A stretch of DNA of 64,000 nt from Microbacterium sp. Yaish 1 (GCF_002245215.1 NZ_NPMR01000002.1:909557-973556), one strand, 5' to 3'; counted from the first letter of the stretch, positions 18,655 through 27,791 are shown. Notes: generated from the sequence alone by a model not told the origin. Made by a program: numbers and translations.

Positions 18655-19694
18655 CAGACCACCATCCCGAACTGCTCGCTGAAACGCACATCGCCTTCGG
18701 CCATGTCGCGCATGTCTTTCACGTCGGAGCGGAACATCAGCGTCCGCTCGATGCCCATGCCGAAGGCGAACCCGGAGTAGACCTCGGGGTCGATGCCCGC
18801 CGCGCGGAGCACGTTGGGGTTCACCATTCCGCAGCCGCCCCACTCGATCCAGCGCGCACCGCCGGCGAAGGTCGGGTGCCACAGGTCGAGCTCAGCGCTC
18901 GGCTCGGTGAACGGGAAGTAGTTGGTACGGAAACGCGTCTTCGCCTCGGGACCGAACAGCTCGCGCGCCGCGTGGTCGAGGGTGCCCTTGAGGTGGGCCA
19001 TCGTGATGCCCTTGTCGACGACGAGGCCCTCGAACTGCGTGAACACGGGAAGGTGGGTCGCGTCGTACTCGTCGGTGCGGAACACCCGGCCCGGAGAGAG
19101 GACGTAGATGGGGATGTCGCGCTCGAGCATCGACCGCATCTGCACAGGGCTCGTCTGCGTGCGCATGACGAGGTGCCGCGCGACGGGGTCGACGAAGAAC
19201 GTGTCCTGCATCTGGCGCGCGGGGTGGTCGACGTCGAAGTTCAGCGAGTCGAAGTTGAACCACTCGTGCTCGAGCTCGGGTCCCTCCGCGATCTCCCAGC
19301 CCATCCCGACGAAGAGGTCGGCGACCTCCTCCTGCAGGAGCGAGATCGGATGCCGTGCCCCGACGCGTCCGCGGGGGGCGATGGCGGTGACGTCGAGCGC
19401 CTCCGCCTCGAGCTTGGCGGCCGTCTCGGCGGCGGCGAGCTCGCCCTCGCGCGCGGCGAGAGCCTGGGTGACACGGCCGCGTGCCTGGCCCACGAGCTTG
19501 CCGAACTCGGCCTTCTTCTCGTTGGGCACCGACCGCAGCTGCGCGTTGAGTCGCGCGAGCGGCGACCCCTCGGCCGTGTGGGCGTTGCGGGCGGACTTCA
19601 GCTCTGCGGTCGAGGACGCGTCGGCGATGGCGGCGAGGGCCGCATCCACCGCCGCGGCGACCGCGTCAGGGGTGATCTCGGGTGCGTCGGACAC
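18654..19694 (-). CDS. pheS: phenylalanine--tRNA ligase alpha subunit
   Basis: The 346-residue catalytic subunit has an N-terminal coiled coil (about residues 20-100) and class II synthetase motifs: GRVFRTDEYDATHLPVFTQF near 205 (motif 2) and FAFGMGIERTLMFRSDV near 310 (motif 3). The alanine in FAFGMG is the residue that sets amino-acid pocket size. The GTG start has TAGACT eight bases upstream, so the transcript is probably leaderless. It is separated from the glutamate-uptake operon by a strong hairpin. No T-box or phenylalanine-rich leader ORF is visible. Confidence 0.96.
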   Translation of the reverse strand: MSDAPEITPDAVAAAVDAALAAIADASSTAELKSARNAHTAEGSPLARLNAQLRSVPNEKKAEFGKLVGQARGRVTQALAAREGELAAAETAAKLEAEALDVTAIAPRGRVGARHPISLLQEEVADLFVGMGWEIAEGPELEHEWFNFDSLNFDVDHPARQMQDTFFVDPVARHLVMRTQTSPVQMRSMLERDIPIYVLSPGRVFRTDEYDATHLPVFTQFEGLVVDKGITMAHLKGTLDHAARELFGPEAKTRFRTNYFPFTEPSAELDLWHPTFAGGARWIEWGGCGMVNPNVLRAAGIDPEVYSGFAFGMGIERTLMFRSDVKDMRDMAEGDVRFSEQFGMVV

Positions 19695-19712
19695 GGGAGT
19701 CGAGTCTACCGG

Positions 19713-19749
19713 CGACGGGCCCCTCCGCTTTCGCGCGAGGGGCCCGTCG
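19713..19749 (-). terminator. terminator hairpin of the gluABCD operon
   Basis: Perfect 13-bp arms (CGACGGGCCCCTC and complement) flank an 11-base loop, between the gluD stop and the pheS start. There is no U-tract, as is usual for actinobacterial terminators. Confidence 0.7.
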
Positions 19750-19766
19750 GGGTGGTGCTCGGTACG

Positions 19767-20705
19767 TCAGGCGCTGCCCGGGCTGTTTGAGTCGTACTTG
19801 CCGATCCCCTTCTGCATGGCGATCAGCTCGGTGTCGGTCGTCGGCGCCACCGGATGGTGCAGCGGGTCGACCGCCGATGCTCCGCCTCCGGCGGTTCCGG
19901 TGCTCCGCGGCGACCGCGAGAGGCGCTTTTCGAGGAAGCTGGCGAACCACGACAGCAGCAGGCACATCACGATGTAGATCGCGCCGACGACGATGCCCGC
20001 CTGCAGGATCGGGCGTCCCGGCTGCGAGGTGAGCTGCTTGGCGTAGTACAGCAGCTCGGGGTAGGTGATGATGAAGCCGAGCGCGGTGTCCTTCAGCGTC
20101 ACGACGAGCTGCGCGACGATGACGGGCAGCATGGCCCGAACCGCCTGCGGCAGAAGGATGAGGCGCATGACACCGCTCTTGCGGAGCCCGATCGCGTAGC
20201 CGGCCTCCTTCTGCCCGCGCGGCAGCGACTCGATGCCGGCGCGCAGGGCCTCTGCGAGCACGGAACCGTTGTAGGCGACGAGGGCGATGACGACGGCCCA
20301 GTACGGCTCCATGCGGATGCCGAGCGTCGGCAGACCGTAGTACATCAGCATCATGAAGATCAGCACGGGCACGGCCCGGAAGGCCTCGACCACGACGCCG
20401 AAGGGAATGCGCACCCAGGCGTGATCCGACAGACGGCCGATCGCGAGCACGAAGCCGAGGGCCAGCGCCCCCACCGCCGCGAGGCCGAAGGCCGCGAGCG
20501 TGTTGCCGAGCGCCTTCAGGATGCCGAGCCACACGTTGCTGAAGGTGAAGACGTACCACTTGTCGGCGGAGAACTGACCGCTCACCGCGAAGCGGAAGAC
20601 GACGAATCCGATCGCCGCGGCGACCAGGAGGACGGTTACGATGCCGAGGATGCGGTTGCGCAGGATCGCGCGGGGCCCCGGGACGTCGTACAGGACGGAA
20701 GTCAT
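19767..20705 (-). CDS. gluD: glutamate ABC transporter permease
   Basis: The 312-residue inner-membrane permease has an N-terminal transmembrane helix (ILGIVTVLLVAAAIGFVVF), a short external stretch and then the binding-protein-dependent permease core with the EAA loop ESLPRGQKEAGYAIGLRKSG near residue 195. The last 40 residues are a polar tail. It follows gluC with an ATGA overlap and closes the gluABCD order known from Corynebacterium glutamicum. Assignment to glutamate rests on that gene order and on the partner binding protein. Confidence 0.88.
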   Translation of the reverse strand: MTSVLYDVPGPRAILRNRILGIVTVLLVAAAIGFVVFRFAVSGQFSADKWYVFTFSNVWLGILKALGNTLAAFGLAAVGALALGFVLAIGRLSDHAWVRIPFGVVVEAFRAVPVLIFMMLMYYGLPTLGIRMEPYWAVVIALVAYNGSVLAEALRAGIESLPRGQKEAGYAIGLRKSGVMRLILLPQAVRAMLPVIVAQLVVTLKDTALGFIITYPELLYYAKQLTSQPGRPILQAGIVVGAIYIVMCLLLSWFASFLEKRLSRSPRSTGTAGGGASAVDPLHHPVAPTTDTELIAMQKGIGKYDSNSPGSA

Positions 20706-21349
20706 CGCGCGATCCTCCACTTGTTCTCGAGTCGTCGCTGCACGGCGCTGAGGACCAGCACCAGGGCGACGAAGACGACGGCGACCCAGAGGAGCACCGT
20801 CAGGGCGTTCTCGCCGCGCTCACTGAGATTCGCGCGGATGGCGCCGAGCTCGACGACCGAGAAGCCGGCGGCGACGGTGGTGTTCTTCAGCAGCGCGATG
20901 AACACGCTCATCATCGGCGGCACGACCGACCGGAAGGCCTGCGGCATCACGACGAGCGTCATGACCTGGCCGAACGTGAGCCCGATCGCCCGGGCCGCCT
21001 CGGCCTGACCGACCGGCACGGTGTTGATTCCCGCGCGGATGACCTCGGCGACGTAGGTCGCGGTGTAGATGCCCAGCGCCCAGACGCCGAGCACCGTGAA
21101 GCCGGGGTTCGGCAGGTCGAGCTGCGGGTAGCCGAACGCGAAGAAGAAGAAGACGAGCGTCAGCGGGGTGTTGCGGATGGTGTTGACGTAGATGGTGCCG
21201 AAGGCGCGGGCCGCCGGAATCGGCGAGACGCGCATGGCGCCGATCAGGGTGCCCAGGACCAGGGCGATCGCTCCGCCGGCGAAGAACAGCAACAGGGTGT
21301 TGCCGAGCGCCTCGCCCCAGAGGTCGAGGTTGTCGGTGATGACGCCCAC
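20702..21349 (-). CDS. gluC: glutamate ABC transporter permease
   Basis: This 215-residue permease is the shorter of the pair, with about five membrane helices and the EAA loop NTVPVGQAEAARAIGLTFGQ near residue 115. The GTG start is supported by AAGGAG five bases upstream. It follows the binding-protein gene after a 28-bp perfect palindrome, which probably lowers expression of the membrane genes relative to gluB. Confidence 0.9.
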   Translation of the reverse strand: MGVITDNLDLWGEALGNTLLLFFAGGAIALVLGTLIGAMRVSPIPAARAFGTIYVNTIRNTPLTLVFFFFAFGYPQLDLPNPGFTVLGVWALGIYTATYVAEVIRAGINTVPVGQAEAARAIGLTFGQVMTLVVMPQAFRSVVPPMMSVFIALLKNTTVAAGFSVVELGAIRANLSERGENALTVLLWVAVVFVALVLVLSAVQRRLENKWRIAR

Positions 21350-21369
21350 ATCGTCTCCTTGGGTGGTGC

Positions 21370-21397
21370 GGGGCGGGGACGCGCGCGTCCCCGCCCC
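21370..21397 (-). promoter_or_regulatory. perfect stem-loop between gluB and gluC
   Basis: A 28-bp perfect palindrome (GGGGCGGGGACGCG then its complement) occupies the 70-bp gap between the binding-protein and permease genes. Such structures inside uptake operons stop 3' exonucleases or part of the polymerases and so give more binding protein than permease. That use here is inference. Confidence 0.7.
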
Positions 21398-21419
21398 GTG
21401 GTCATGGTGTCAGTGCGAC

Positions 21420-22328
21420 TCAGTACGCGTCGACCGCGGGCTGCTCGACCGTGATCCCGGACTGGCCGAGGTTCTTGTCGAAGATGCCCTGCCAGACGTC
21501 GCCGCCGTCGGTGAGCAGCTCGTTGATGTGCGCACGGAAGGCGTCGTCGCCCTTGCGGAGGCCGACACCGTACTTCTCCTCGCTGAAGGGCTCTCCGACG
21601 ACCTTGATCTCGTCGGGGTACTGCGCCGCGTAGCCGATCAGGATCGCCTGGTCGGTCGTGACGGCGTCGACGGTGCCGTTGATGAGAGCGTCGACGCAAG
21701 CCGAGTAGAGGTCGAACTCTTCGGTGGGGACCTCGGGGTAGTTCGCCTTGATGTTCTGGATCGGGGTCGAGCCGGTCGCCGAGCACACGCGGGTGTTCTC
21801 GTTCAGGTCGTCCTCGCTCGCGATGTCGCTGTCGGCGGCGACGAGGAGGCCCTGGCCCGTGATGAAGTACGGGCCGGCGAAGTCGATCTGCTGCTTACGC
21901 GAGTCGGTGATCGAGTAGGTGCCGACGTAGTAGTCGACGTCGCCGTTGACGATCGCCTGCTCGCGGTTGGCCGAGGCGATCGCCTTGAACTCGATCTTGT
22001 CCTCGTCGTAGCCGAGGGAGGCCGCGATCCAGCGGGCGATGTCGACGTCGAAGCCGCTGCGCTCACCGGTGGTCGCGTCGAGGAAGCCGAGACCGGGCTG
22101 GTCTTCCTTCACGCCGACGACGACCTTGCCGCGGGACTCGATGGCGTCGAACGTCGGGCTGCCCTCGAGCGAGACGTCGGAGGCGACCTCCCACAGGGCC
22201 TCGTTGCTGTCGCCGCTGTCACCGCTGGCAGCGCCGGGCGAGGTGGGTGAGCCGCTGTTGCAGCCGGTCAGAGCGATCGCAGCGATGGCGACACCGGCGA
22301 AGGCGCCGGTGATTCGTGTCTTGCGCAT
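21420..22328 (-). CDS. gluB: glutamate-binding lipoprotein
   Basis: The 302-residue extracellular solute-binding protein (family 3) has a lipoprotein signal: RKTR, a hydrophobic stretch and lipobox LTGC with Cys23. A serine/glycine linker follows, then two lobes with the family motif GFDVDIARWIAASLGY near residue 95 and the ATGSTPIQNIK phosphate/carboxylate loop near 185. AGGAGG lies just before the ATG. It delivers acidic amino acids, probably glutamate, to GluC/GluD. Confidence 0.92.
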   Translation of the reverse strand: MRKTRITGAFAGVAIAAIALTGCNSGSPTSPGAASGDSGDSNEALWEVASDVSLEGSPTFDAIESRGKVVVGVKEDQPGLGFLDATTGERSGFDVDIARWIAASLGYDEDKIEFKAIASANREQAIVNGDVDYYVGTYSITDSRKQQIDFAGPYFITGQGLLVAADSDIASEDDLNENTRVCSATGSTPIQNIKANYPEVPTEEFDLYSACVDALINGTVDAVTTDQAILIGYAAQYPDEIKVVGEPFSEEKYGVGLRKGDDAFRAHINELLTDGGDVWQGIFDKNLGQSGITVEQPAVDAY

Positions 22329-22384
22329 GTGGTCCTCCTGGTTGGGGCATCCGCGCCCGGTGCAGAGCGCAGAGGTCGGTGGTC

Positions 22385-23176
22385 TCAGTGGGTGATGAGC
22401 TTGGAGAGGAAGTCCTTGGCACGGTCACTCCGGGGCGCCGTGAAGAACTGCTCGGGAACGGCCTCTTCGACGATCTGGCCGTCGGCCATGAACACGACGC
22501 GGTCGGCGGCCTTGCGGGCGAAGCCCATCTCGTGCGTGACGACGATCATCGTCATGCCGTCCTGCGCGAGGCCGACCATGACGTCGAGGACCTCGTTGAT
22601 CATCTCCGGGTCGAGCGCGCTCGTGGGCTCGTCGAAGAGCATGACCTTCGGCTTCATCGCGAGCGCACGGGCGATCGCGACGCGCTGCTGCTGGCCGCCC
22701 GACAGCTGCGCCGGCAGCTTGTCGGCCTGGTGGCCCACGCCGACGCGGTCGAGCAGCTCACGGGCGAGCTTGTCCGCCTCGGCCTTCTTCATGCCCTTGA
22801 CCTTGATGGGGCCGAGCGTGACGTTCTCGAGGATCGTCAGGTGGGCGAAGAGGTTGAACGACTGGAAGACCATCCCGACGTCGGCGCGGAGCGCCGCGAG
22901 AGCCTTGCCCTCGGAGGGCAGCTTCTCGCCGTCGATCGTGATCGTGCCCTCGCTGATCGTCTCGAGGCGGTTGATCGTGCGGCAGAGGGTCGACTTGCCC
23001 GAGCCCGACGGACCGATGACCACGACGACCTCGCCGCGGTTGACGGTCAGATCGATGTCCTTCAGAGCCTGGAACGAGCCGTAGTGCTTCTGCACGCCCT
23101 CGATCACCACGAGCGGGTCGCCGCGGCGCACCGAGATGTTCGACGTCGGGGGCGCCGGGTTTTCGGGAGTCGTCAT
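22385..23176 (-). CDS. gluA: glutamate ABC transporter ATP-binding protein
   Basis: The 263-residue ATPase is a polar amino-acid type subunit: Walker [10 protein letters not shown] near residue 53, Q-loop [15 protein letters not shown] near 100, signature LSGGQQQR near 155 and Walker [14 protein letters not shown] near 175, with HEMGFAR after it. It is the first gene of gluABCD. TAGTGT lies eight bases before the ATG, so the operon mRNA may be leaderless. A 62-bp inverted-repeat structure lies about 105 bp further upstream. Confidence 0.94.
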   Translation of the reverse strand: MTTPENPAPPTSNISVRRGDPLVVIEGVQKHYGSFQALKDIDLTVNRGEVVVVIGPSGSGKSTLCRTINRLETISEGTITIDGEKLPSEGKALAALRADVGMVFQSFNLFAHLTILENVTLGPIKVKGMKKAEADKLARELLDRVGVGHQADKLPAQLSGGQQQRVAIARALAMKPKVMLFDEPTSALDPEMINEVLDVMVGLAQDGMTMIVVTHEMGFARKAADRVVFMADGQIVEEAVPEQFFTAPRSDRAKDFLSKLITH

Positions 23177-23281
23177 AAGAGTTCACACTAAGAGCACTCC
23201 CCCGCTCGGAGCAGCCGCGAACGCCCCGAGTCACCGATCTGTAACAGAATCGGAATACACGGCGCGTCTCCCTTGCCCTCC

Positions 23282-23343
23282 GTCGACTCGCCACGAACTG
23301 CGGATGCCGCGGGGGTCGGACCCGCCATTCCTGGCGAGTCGAC
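23282..23343. repeat. inverted repeat between rRNA methyltransferase gene and gluA
   Basis: Two perfect 12-bp arms, GTCGACTCGCCA (23282-23293) and TGGCGAGTCGAC (23332-23343), flank a GC-rich 38-bp core that itself can pair (GGGTCGGACCC). It lies behind the methyltransferase stop and upstream of gluA, both reading left. Terminator of the first or control site of the second are both possible. Confidence 0.6.
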
Positions 23344-23359
23344 CGAACAGAGACGAAGC

Positions 23360-24157
23360 TCAGCCGGCGCGCTGGGCGAACGCGGTCTCGTAGAGGCACA
23401 CGCTCGCGGCGGTCGCGAGGTTGAGCGACTCGGCGGCACCGTAGATCGGCAGGCGCAGCGCGAGGTCGGCCCGCGCGAGGGCCTCGTCGGCGAGCCCGCG
23501 GGCCTCGTTGCCGAAGAGCCACGCCGTCGGCTCGGCGAGAGTCGCGCGGTGGTCGAGGAATTCCTCGCCCTTCACGTCTGCGGCGACGACCCGCAGTCCC
23601 GCCGCGTGAGCCTGCTTGACGGCAGCGTCGAGCTCGACGCCCAGAGCGATCGGAAGGTGGAACAACGACCCGGTGGTCGAGCGGACCACCTTGGGGTTGT
23701 ACGGGTCGACGGTCCGCCCCGTCAGCACGACGGCATCCGCGCCGGCGGCATCCGCGGCCCGGATGATCGTGCCGAGGTTGCCGGGATCGCGCACCTCCTC
23801 GCAGATCGCGACGAGTCGGGGGCGTGCGGCGAAGATGTCGTTCAGCGACGACGGCGACTGATGGGCGACGGCCACGATGCCCTGCGGCGTGACCGTGTCG
23901 GCCATCGCCTCGAGCACGGCCTCGCTCGCCGAGACGACGGCCACGCCGGCCTTCTCGGCGCTCGCGGCCAGCTCGGGATGCCGCTCGATCGCGTTCGGCG
24001 TCGCGAAGATCTCGACAAGGGTCTCGGCGCGATAGGCCAGGGCCTCGCGCGCCGCCTGAGGGCCCTCGAGCAGGAACAGGCCGGTCTCCTGACGGGCGCT
24101 GCGCTTGGTCAGCTTGGCGACGGCGCGAACGCGGGGCGAGCGAGGGTTCTCGAGCAC
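23360..24157 (-). CDS. TrmH/SpoU family RNA 2'-O-methyltransferase
   Basis: The 265-residue enzyme has an N-terminal substrate-binding domain and a SpoU knotted domain with the three motifs: EVRDPGNLGTIIRAADAAG near residue 120 (motif 1), LFGNEARGL near 210 (motif 2) and LPIYGAAESLNLATAASV near 235 (motif 3). It uses SAM to methylate a ribose in rRNA or tRNA; the target cannot be read from sequence. It lies behind rplT, as in many actinobacteria, but after a terminator; TATGCT six bases before its GTG suggests its own leaderless promoter. Confidence 0.88.
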   Translation of the reverse strand: MLENPRSPRVRAVAKLTKRSARQETGLFLLEGPQAAREALAYRAETLVEIFATPNAIERHPELAASAEKAGVAVVSASEAVLEAMADTVTPQGIVAVAHQSPSSLNDIFAARPRLVAICEEVRDPGNLGTIIRAADAAGADAVVLTGRTVDPYNPKVVRSTTGSLFHLPIALGVELDAAVKQAHAAGLRVVAADVKGEEFLDHRATLAEPTAWLFGNEARGLADEALARADLALRLPIYGAAESLNLATAASVCLYETAFAQRAG

Positions 24158-24172
24158 GTTTTCAGCATACGG

Positions 24173-24208
24173 CGAAGGGGCGCCCTCCTCTCGGAGGACG
24201 CCCCTTCG
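24173..24208 (-). terminator. terminator after rplT
   Basis: A 16-bp stem with one mismatch (CGAAGGGGCGCCCTCC against its partner) and a TCTC loop lies 27 bp behind the rplT stop. It should end the infC-rpmI-rplT transcript before the methyltransferase promoter. Confidence 0.78.
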
Positions 24209-24234
24209 TGGATGCGTGGAACGCGAAGACCCGA

Positions 24235-24615
24235 TCAGGCCTTGGGAGCGTTGACGTCGGCCGGCAGAGCGCCCTTGGCCGTCGCCACGAGCGACGCGAA
24301 GACGGCGGGCTCGTTCACGGCGAGCTCGGCGAGCATACGACGGTCGACCTGCACACCCGCGAGGCCGAGGCCCTGGATGAAGCGGTTGTACGTGATGCCG
24401 TTCTGACGGGCAGCGGCGTTGATGCGCTGGATCCACAGACGGCGGAAGTCGCCCTTGCGCTTGCGACGGTCACGGTACGCGTAGACGAGCGAGTGGGTGA
24501 CCTGCTCCTTCGCCTTGCGGTACAGGCGCGAACGCTGTCCGCGGTAACCGGAGGCGCGCTCGAGGATGACGCGACGCTTCTTGTGGGCGTTTACTGCCCG
24601 CTTGACTCTAGCCAT
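24235..24615 (-). CDS. rplT: 50S ribosomal protein L20
   Basis: The 126-residue protein starts [19 protein letters not shown] and contains [17 protein letters not shown] near residue 55, both diagnostic of L20. The basic N-terminal arm binds 23S rRNA during large-subunit assembly. It is third in infC-rpmI-rplT. In several bacteria L20 represses its own operon by binding the leader; I could not recognise that fold here. Confidence 0.98.
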   Translation of the reverse strand: MARVKRAVNAHKKRRVILERASGYRGQRSRLYRKAKEQVTHSLVYAYRDRRKRKGDFRRLWIQRINAAARQNGITYNRFIQGLGLAGVQVDRRMLAELAVNEPAVFASLVATAKGALPADVNAPKA

Positions 24616-24647
24616 TTCGTTTGTTTCCTATTCGTGCGCAGCAGCGC

Positions 24648-24842
24648 TCAGATGCCGAGGAGCTTCTTGGCGACCTTCGCGTCGCCGGGAGCCAGGATCT
24701 TGTCGGCCGACAGGCGGCGCGTGCGCTTGGTGGGCTTGCCTTCGAAGTTGTGGCGGAGGTTCGCCTGCTGCTTCTTGATCTTTCCGCTGCCGGTGACCTT
24801 GAAGCGCTTCTTGGCACCCGAGTGGGTCTTCTGCTTCGGCAT
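24648..24842 (-). CDS. rpmI: 50S ribosomal protein L35
   Basis: The 64-residue protein [20 protein letters not shown] is a textbook L35, ending AKKLLGI. The frame is open far upstream, but the ATG at the family start with GGAAGAGAC before it is clear. A short CCCGC/GCGGG hairpin lies in the gap behind infC. Confidence 0.98.
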   Translation of the reverse strand: MPKQKTHSGAKKRFKVTGSGKIKKQQANLRHNFEGKPTKRTRRLSADKILAPGDAKVAKKLLGI

Positions 24843-24886
24843 GTCTCTTCCTTCGTTGTGTATCCCGCGAGGCGGGAGTCTGGGGG

Positions 24887-25513
24887 CTACTCCGCCGAGG
24901 CGGGAGCGGCGTCTTCGGTCTCGGGCGCGTCGCCGGAGCGGGCCTGACGTGCTGCCTCCTTGTTGGCGGCACGCTGGGCGTTCTGCTCGGTCTTCACCTC
25001 GGACTTGTTCTTGTGCGGCGCGATGACCATCACCATGTTGCGGCCGTCGATCGTCGGGTTGGACTCGACGGTGCCGAGCTCGGCGACGTCCTCGGCGAAC
25101 TTGCGGAGCAGGCGCACTCCCTGCTCGGGACGCGACTGCTCGCGGCCGCGGAACAGGATCATCGCCTTGACCTTGTCGCCCGCCTGGAGGAAGCCCTCGG
25201 CGCGCTTGAGCTTGGTGATGTAGTCGTGCGCCTCGATCTTCAGACGGAACCGGACCTCCTTGAGGACCGTGTTGGCCTGATTGCGACGCGCTTCCTTGGC
25301 CTTCTGAGCCGCTTCGTACTTGAACTTGCCGTAATCCATGATCTTGACCACGGGCGGCTTCGAGTTCGGGGCGACCTCGACGAGGTCGAGCTCGGCCTCC
25401 TGCGCCAGACGCAGGGCGACCTCGATACGGACGACGCCGACCTGCTCTCCAGCGGGGCCGACGAGGCGAACCTCGGGGACGCGGATGCGGTCGTTGGTGC
25501 GGGGATCGCTGAT
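24887..25513 (-). CDS. infC: translation initiation factor IF-3, AUC start codon
   Basis: IF-3 binds the 30S subunit and checks start codons. The 208-residue product opens [19 protein letters not shown] and has the C-domain motif [11 protein letters not shown] near residue 60 and [14 protein letters not shown] near 165; an acidic alanine-rich tail of about 25 residues follows. No ATG, GTG or TTG lies where homologues begin. Instead ATC (25513-25511) stands eight bases after a clean AGGAG, exactly at the family start. IF-3 genes often use rare AUU/AUC starts so that IF-3 itself limits their translation; the same control is expected here. The acidic tail is lineage-typical, not diagnostic. Confidence 0.93.
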   Translation of the reverse strand: MSDPRTNDRIRVPEVRLVGPAGEQVGVVRIEVALRLAQEAELDLVEVAPNSKPPVVKIMDYGKFKYEAAQKAKEARRNQANTVLKEVRFRLKIEAHDYITKLKRAEGFLQAGDKVKAMILFRGREQSRPEQGVRLLRKFAEDVAELGTVESNPTIDGRNMVMVIAPHKNKSEVKTEQNAQRAANKEAARQARSGDAPETEDAAPASAE

Positions 25514-25764
25514 GTGCGGAACTCCTGTTCGTGCGGTGGTGGCCACCGGGACGCGAGGACGCGACCCGGGCGGAAGAGCATCGCATCCACCCCGCACGAC
25601 GCACGTGCGTCGGCATTCGTGTTCCGCACCCTGGCTACTCCGGCCGTTGTGAGGCGGACGGAGCGGAGTGCATGACCCGGTAGCCTGGAACGGCAAGCGC
25701 GGGTGGGATGTGATCCTCTTTCGATCCGGAGTAGAACACTCCGGTGCCCGCACAGTCTAGCAGA
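25514..25764 (-). promoter_or_regulatory. infC: infC leader with promoter and hairpin
   Basis: On the minus strand TAGACT (25764-25759) is the best -10, giving a leader of about 240 nt. Right at its 5' end is a perfect hairpin, CCGGAGT-AGAAC-ACTCCGG on the plus strand (25726-25744). The rest is GC-rich and could hold an L20-type autoregulatory fold, which I cannot confirm. AGGAG at 25526-25522 is the infC ribosome site. Confidence 0.5.
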
Positions 25765-25773
25765 GAGCGACAC

Positions 25774-26178
25774 GTGGACACGAACCCCGCCGACAACAGC
25801 ACTTTCACCGACGACGAGGCTCGTCGCCAGCGGTGGGAGGAGCAGGAGCGCGCCGCCTCCGCCGCGACCCGCGACATCGCCGACGTTCCCGCCGTCGAGG
25901 TCATCACCACCGCCGCCGTCCACCTGATGAGCGCCGCCGCGGTCAAGGTCGGACTCGCCGACGACCCCGCCACGCAGCTCGACCTCGACGAGGCCCGCAA
26001 GCTCATCAACGCCCTCGCCGGGCTCATCACCGCCGGAGCCCCCGAGATCAGCGACATGCACGCGCGTTCGCTGCGCGACGGCCTGCGCTCGCTGCAGCTG
26101 GCCTTCCGCGAGGCGTCCACGATCCCCGACCCGATCGGGAAGGGCCCCGGCGAGAAGTTCACCGGCCCGGTCAACTGA
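25774..26178 (+). CDS. DUF1844 family protein
   Basis: The 134-residue protein contains the DUF1844 core PAVEVITTAAVHLMSAAAVKVGL near residues 35-57, DLDEARKLINALAGLI and RDGLRSLQLAFREAS. It is cytosolic, helical and of unknown function, found next to infC in many actinobacteria, and divergent from it here. I chose the GTG at 25774 (VDTNPADN); a GTG ten codons upstream is possible. GAGAG six bases before is a modest ribosome site. Confidence 0.85.
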   Translation: MDTNPADNSTFTDDEARRQRWEEQERAASAATRDIADVPAVEVITTAAVHLMSAAAVKVGLADDPATQLDLDEARKLINALAGLITAGAPEISDMHARSLRDGLRSLQLAFREASTIPDPIGKGPGEKFTGPVN

Positions 26179-26185
26179 CGTCGTT

Positions 26186-26212
26186 CCGGGCTCGGGCCGC
26201 GCTCGGGCCCGG
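26186..26212. terminator. bidirectional terminator between DUF1844 and sseB genes
   Basis: Twelve-base arms with two mismatches (CCGGGCTCGGGC and near-complement) and a 3-base loop fill the 42-bp gap between convergent genes. Confidence 0.5.
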
Positions 26213-26220
26213 AGACTCCG

Positions 26221-27003
26221 TCAGGAAGCGCGCACCAGCTTGACGGTGAGCGAGTCGACGAGCACCGCGATGCGATCGTCGGCAGCCCAGCGCGAAGCGA
26301 GCCGCGACAGCACGGCGTCGAGCTCGGCGGCATCCAGCCCGTCGATGAGATGGAGCCGCACGACCAGCTCGGGTCCGCGCATCCGCGCGTCGGGATCCCC
26401 CGCTGCGACCGAGAGGTCGAGCACCGCGAGCTCTCCCCCGATGCTCGCCTGAAGGGCGGTGAAGACCTCGGGCGAGGTCGGTGCCGGCTCCCACGGCAGA
26501 CCTTGACCGATCGCCCAGACGGCAGGTCGCCGCAGCACGAACTCGGTGTCGGAGCCCGGATCGATCACGATCAGGTCGGTGTCATCGGATGCCGCGGCCA
26601 TCGCCGTGCGCACGCCGTCGGCCGGGACCGGTCGGGCGACGGCGTCCCACCGCGCCAGGGCCGCGACCGAGGTGAAGACCGGCAGGACCCGACGACCGTC
26701 GGGGGCGGCGACCGTGACGATCGAGAGCTCCTGCGTCTTGTCGACGCGGAGGCCGGTGGGCCCGACCCCCTCGTCGCCCTTCTCGGGGACGAGCGGGATC
26801 AGCAGCCGCGCCGTGCGGTACGCCTCGACGACCGCGACCGTGTCACCCGTGCCGGCGCGGAACGCCTCGAGAGCGGCGAGCAGAGCGGGATCGGCGGAGC
26901 CGTCGTCGCCGGCGTGCGGGTTCGACTCGAAGCTGCGCCCCTCCCAGGGGACGCCCGCCGAATCGGCGGCGTGGCCGCAGCCGTCGTCAGTCTCCGGCGA
27001 CAT
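26221..27003 (-). CDS. SseB family protein
   Basis: The 260-residue protein has the SseB N-terminal-type domain: a helix ([36 protein letters not shown], residues about 40-75), then [16 protein letters not shown] and [26 protein letters not shown]. In actinobacteria these are cytosolic proteins of unknown role, often cotranscribed with the histidine genes. The ATG has GAGG seven bases upstream and overlaps priA by 17 bp. Ending MKLVRAS-type tail residues carry no motif. Confidence 0.8.
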   Translation of the reverse strand: MSPETDDGCGHAADSAGVPWEGRSFESNPHAGDDGSADPALLAALEAFRAGTGDTVAVVEAYRTARLLIPLVPEKGDEGVGPTGLRVDKTQELSIVTVAAPDGRRVLPVFTSVAALARWDAVARPVPADGVRTAMAAASDDTDLIVIDPGSDTEFVLRRPAVWAIGQGLPWEPAPTSPEVFTALQASIGGELAVLDLSVAAGDPDARMRGPELVVRLHLIDGLDAAELDAVLSRLASRWAADDRIAVLVDSLTVKLVRAS

Positions 27004-27733
27004 CCAGCGCCTCGGCCAGCGTGAAGGCGCCGGCGTAGAGCGCCTTGCCGACGATCGCGCCCTCGACCCCGAGCGGCACGAGCTCACGGAGCGCGGCGAT
27101 GTCGTCGAGGCTCGAGATCCCGCCGGACGCGACCACGGGCTTCGGCGTCCGCGAGGTGATCTCGCGCAGCAGCTCGATGTTCGGTCCCTGCAGAGTGCCG
27201 TCCTTCGTCACATCGGTGACGACGTAACGGCTGCAGCCGGCATCCTCGAGGCGCTCCAGGACGTCCCAGAGGTCGCCGCCGTCGCGGGTCCAGCCGCGGG
27301 CGGCGAGCGTCGTGCCACGCACGTCGAGTCCCACCGCGATCGCGTCGCCGTAGCGTCCGATGACGTCGGCCGCCCACTCGGGGTTCTCGAGCGCCGCGGT
27401 GCCCAGGTTGATGCGGGTCGCGCCGCTCTCGAGGGCCGCCTCGAGCGTCGCGTCGTCGCGGATGCCGCCCGACAGCTCGATCTGCACGCCCTTGACCTGC
27501 TTGATGACCTTGCGCAGCACCGCGGTGTTGTTGCCGCGGCCGAAGGCGGCGTCGAGGTCGACGAGATGGATCCACTGCGCACCCTGCTTGGCCCAGGCGA
27601 GGGCCGCGTCGACGGGGTCGCCGTAGGTCGTCTCGCTGCCGGCTTCGCCCTGGGTCAGGCGCACGGCCTTCCCGTCGGCGACGTCGACCGCGGGCAGGAG
27701 GATCAGTTCGGGGGTGGACGCGAAGTCGTTCAT
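26987..27733 (-). CDS. priA: bifunctional phosphoribosyl isomerase PriA (HisA/TrpF)
   Basis: The (beta/alpha)8 enzyme isomerises ProFAR in histidine synthesis; in actinobacteria lacking trpF it also isomerises phosphoribosyl anthranilate. The 248-residue protein shows the catalytic aspartate in [15 protein letters not shown] near residue 17, ELSGGIRDD near 80 and [15 protein letters not shown] near 165, the second catalytic Asp. The R-rich WTRDGGDLW loop near 140 is PriA-type. It lies 58 bp behind hisH. Whether a separate trpF exists cannot be told from this window. Confidence 0.92.
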   Translation of the reverse strand: MNDFASTPELILLPAVDVADGKAVRLTQGEAGSETTYGDPVDAALAWAKQGAQWIHLVDLDAAFGRGNNTAVLRKVIKQVKGVQIELSGGIRDDATLEAALESGATRINLGTAALENPEWAADVIGRYGDAIAVGLDVRGTTLAARGWTRDGGDLWDVLERLEDAGCSRYVVTDVTKDGTLQGPNIELLREITSRTPKPVVASGGISSLDDIAALRELVPLGVEGAIVGKALYAGAFTLAEALDVAGD

Positions 27734-27791
27734 CACATTCCAGGGGTGGGTCGGGATGCACGCTCGTCCGCGCGAGCGCACCAGAGGGAGA

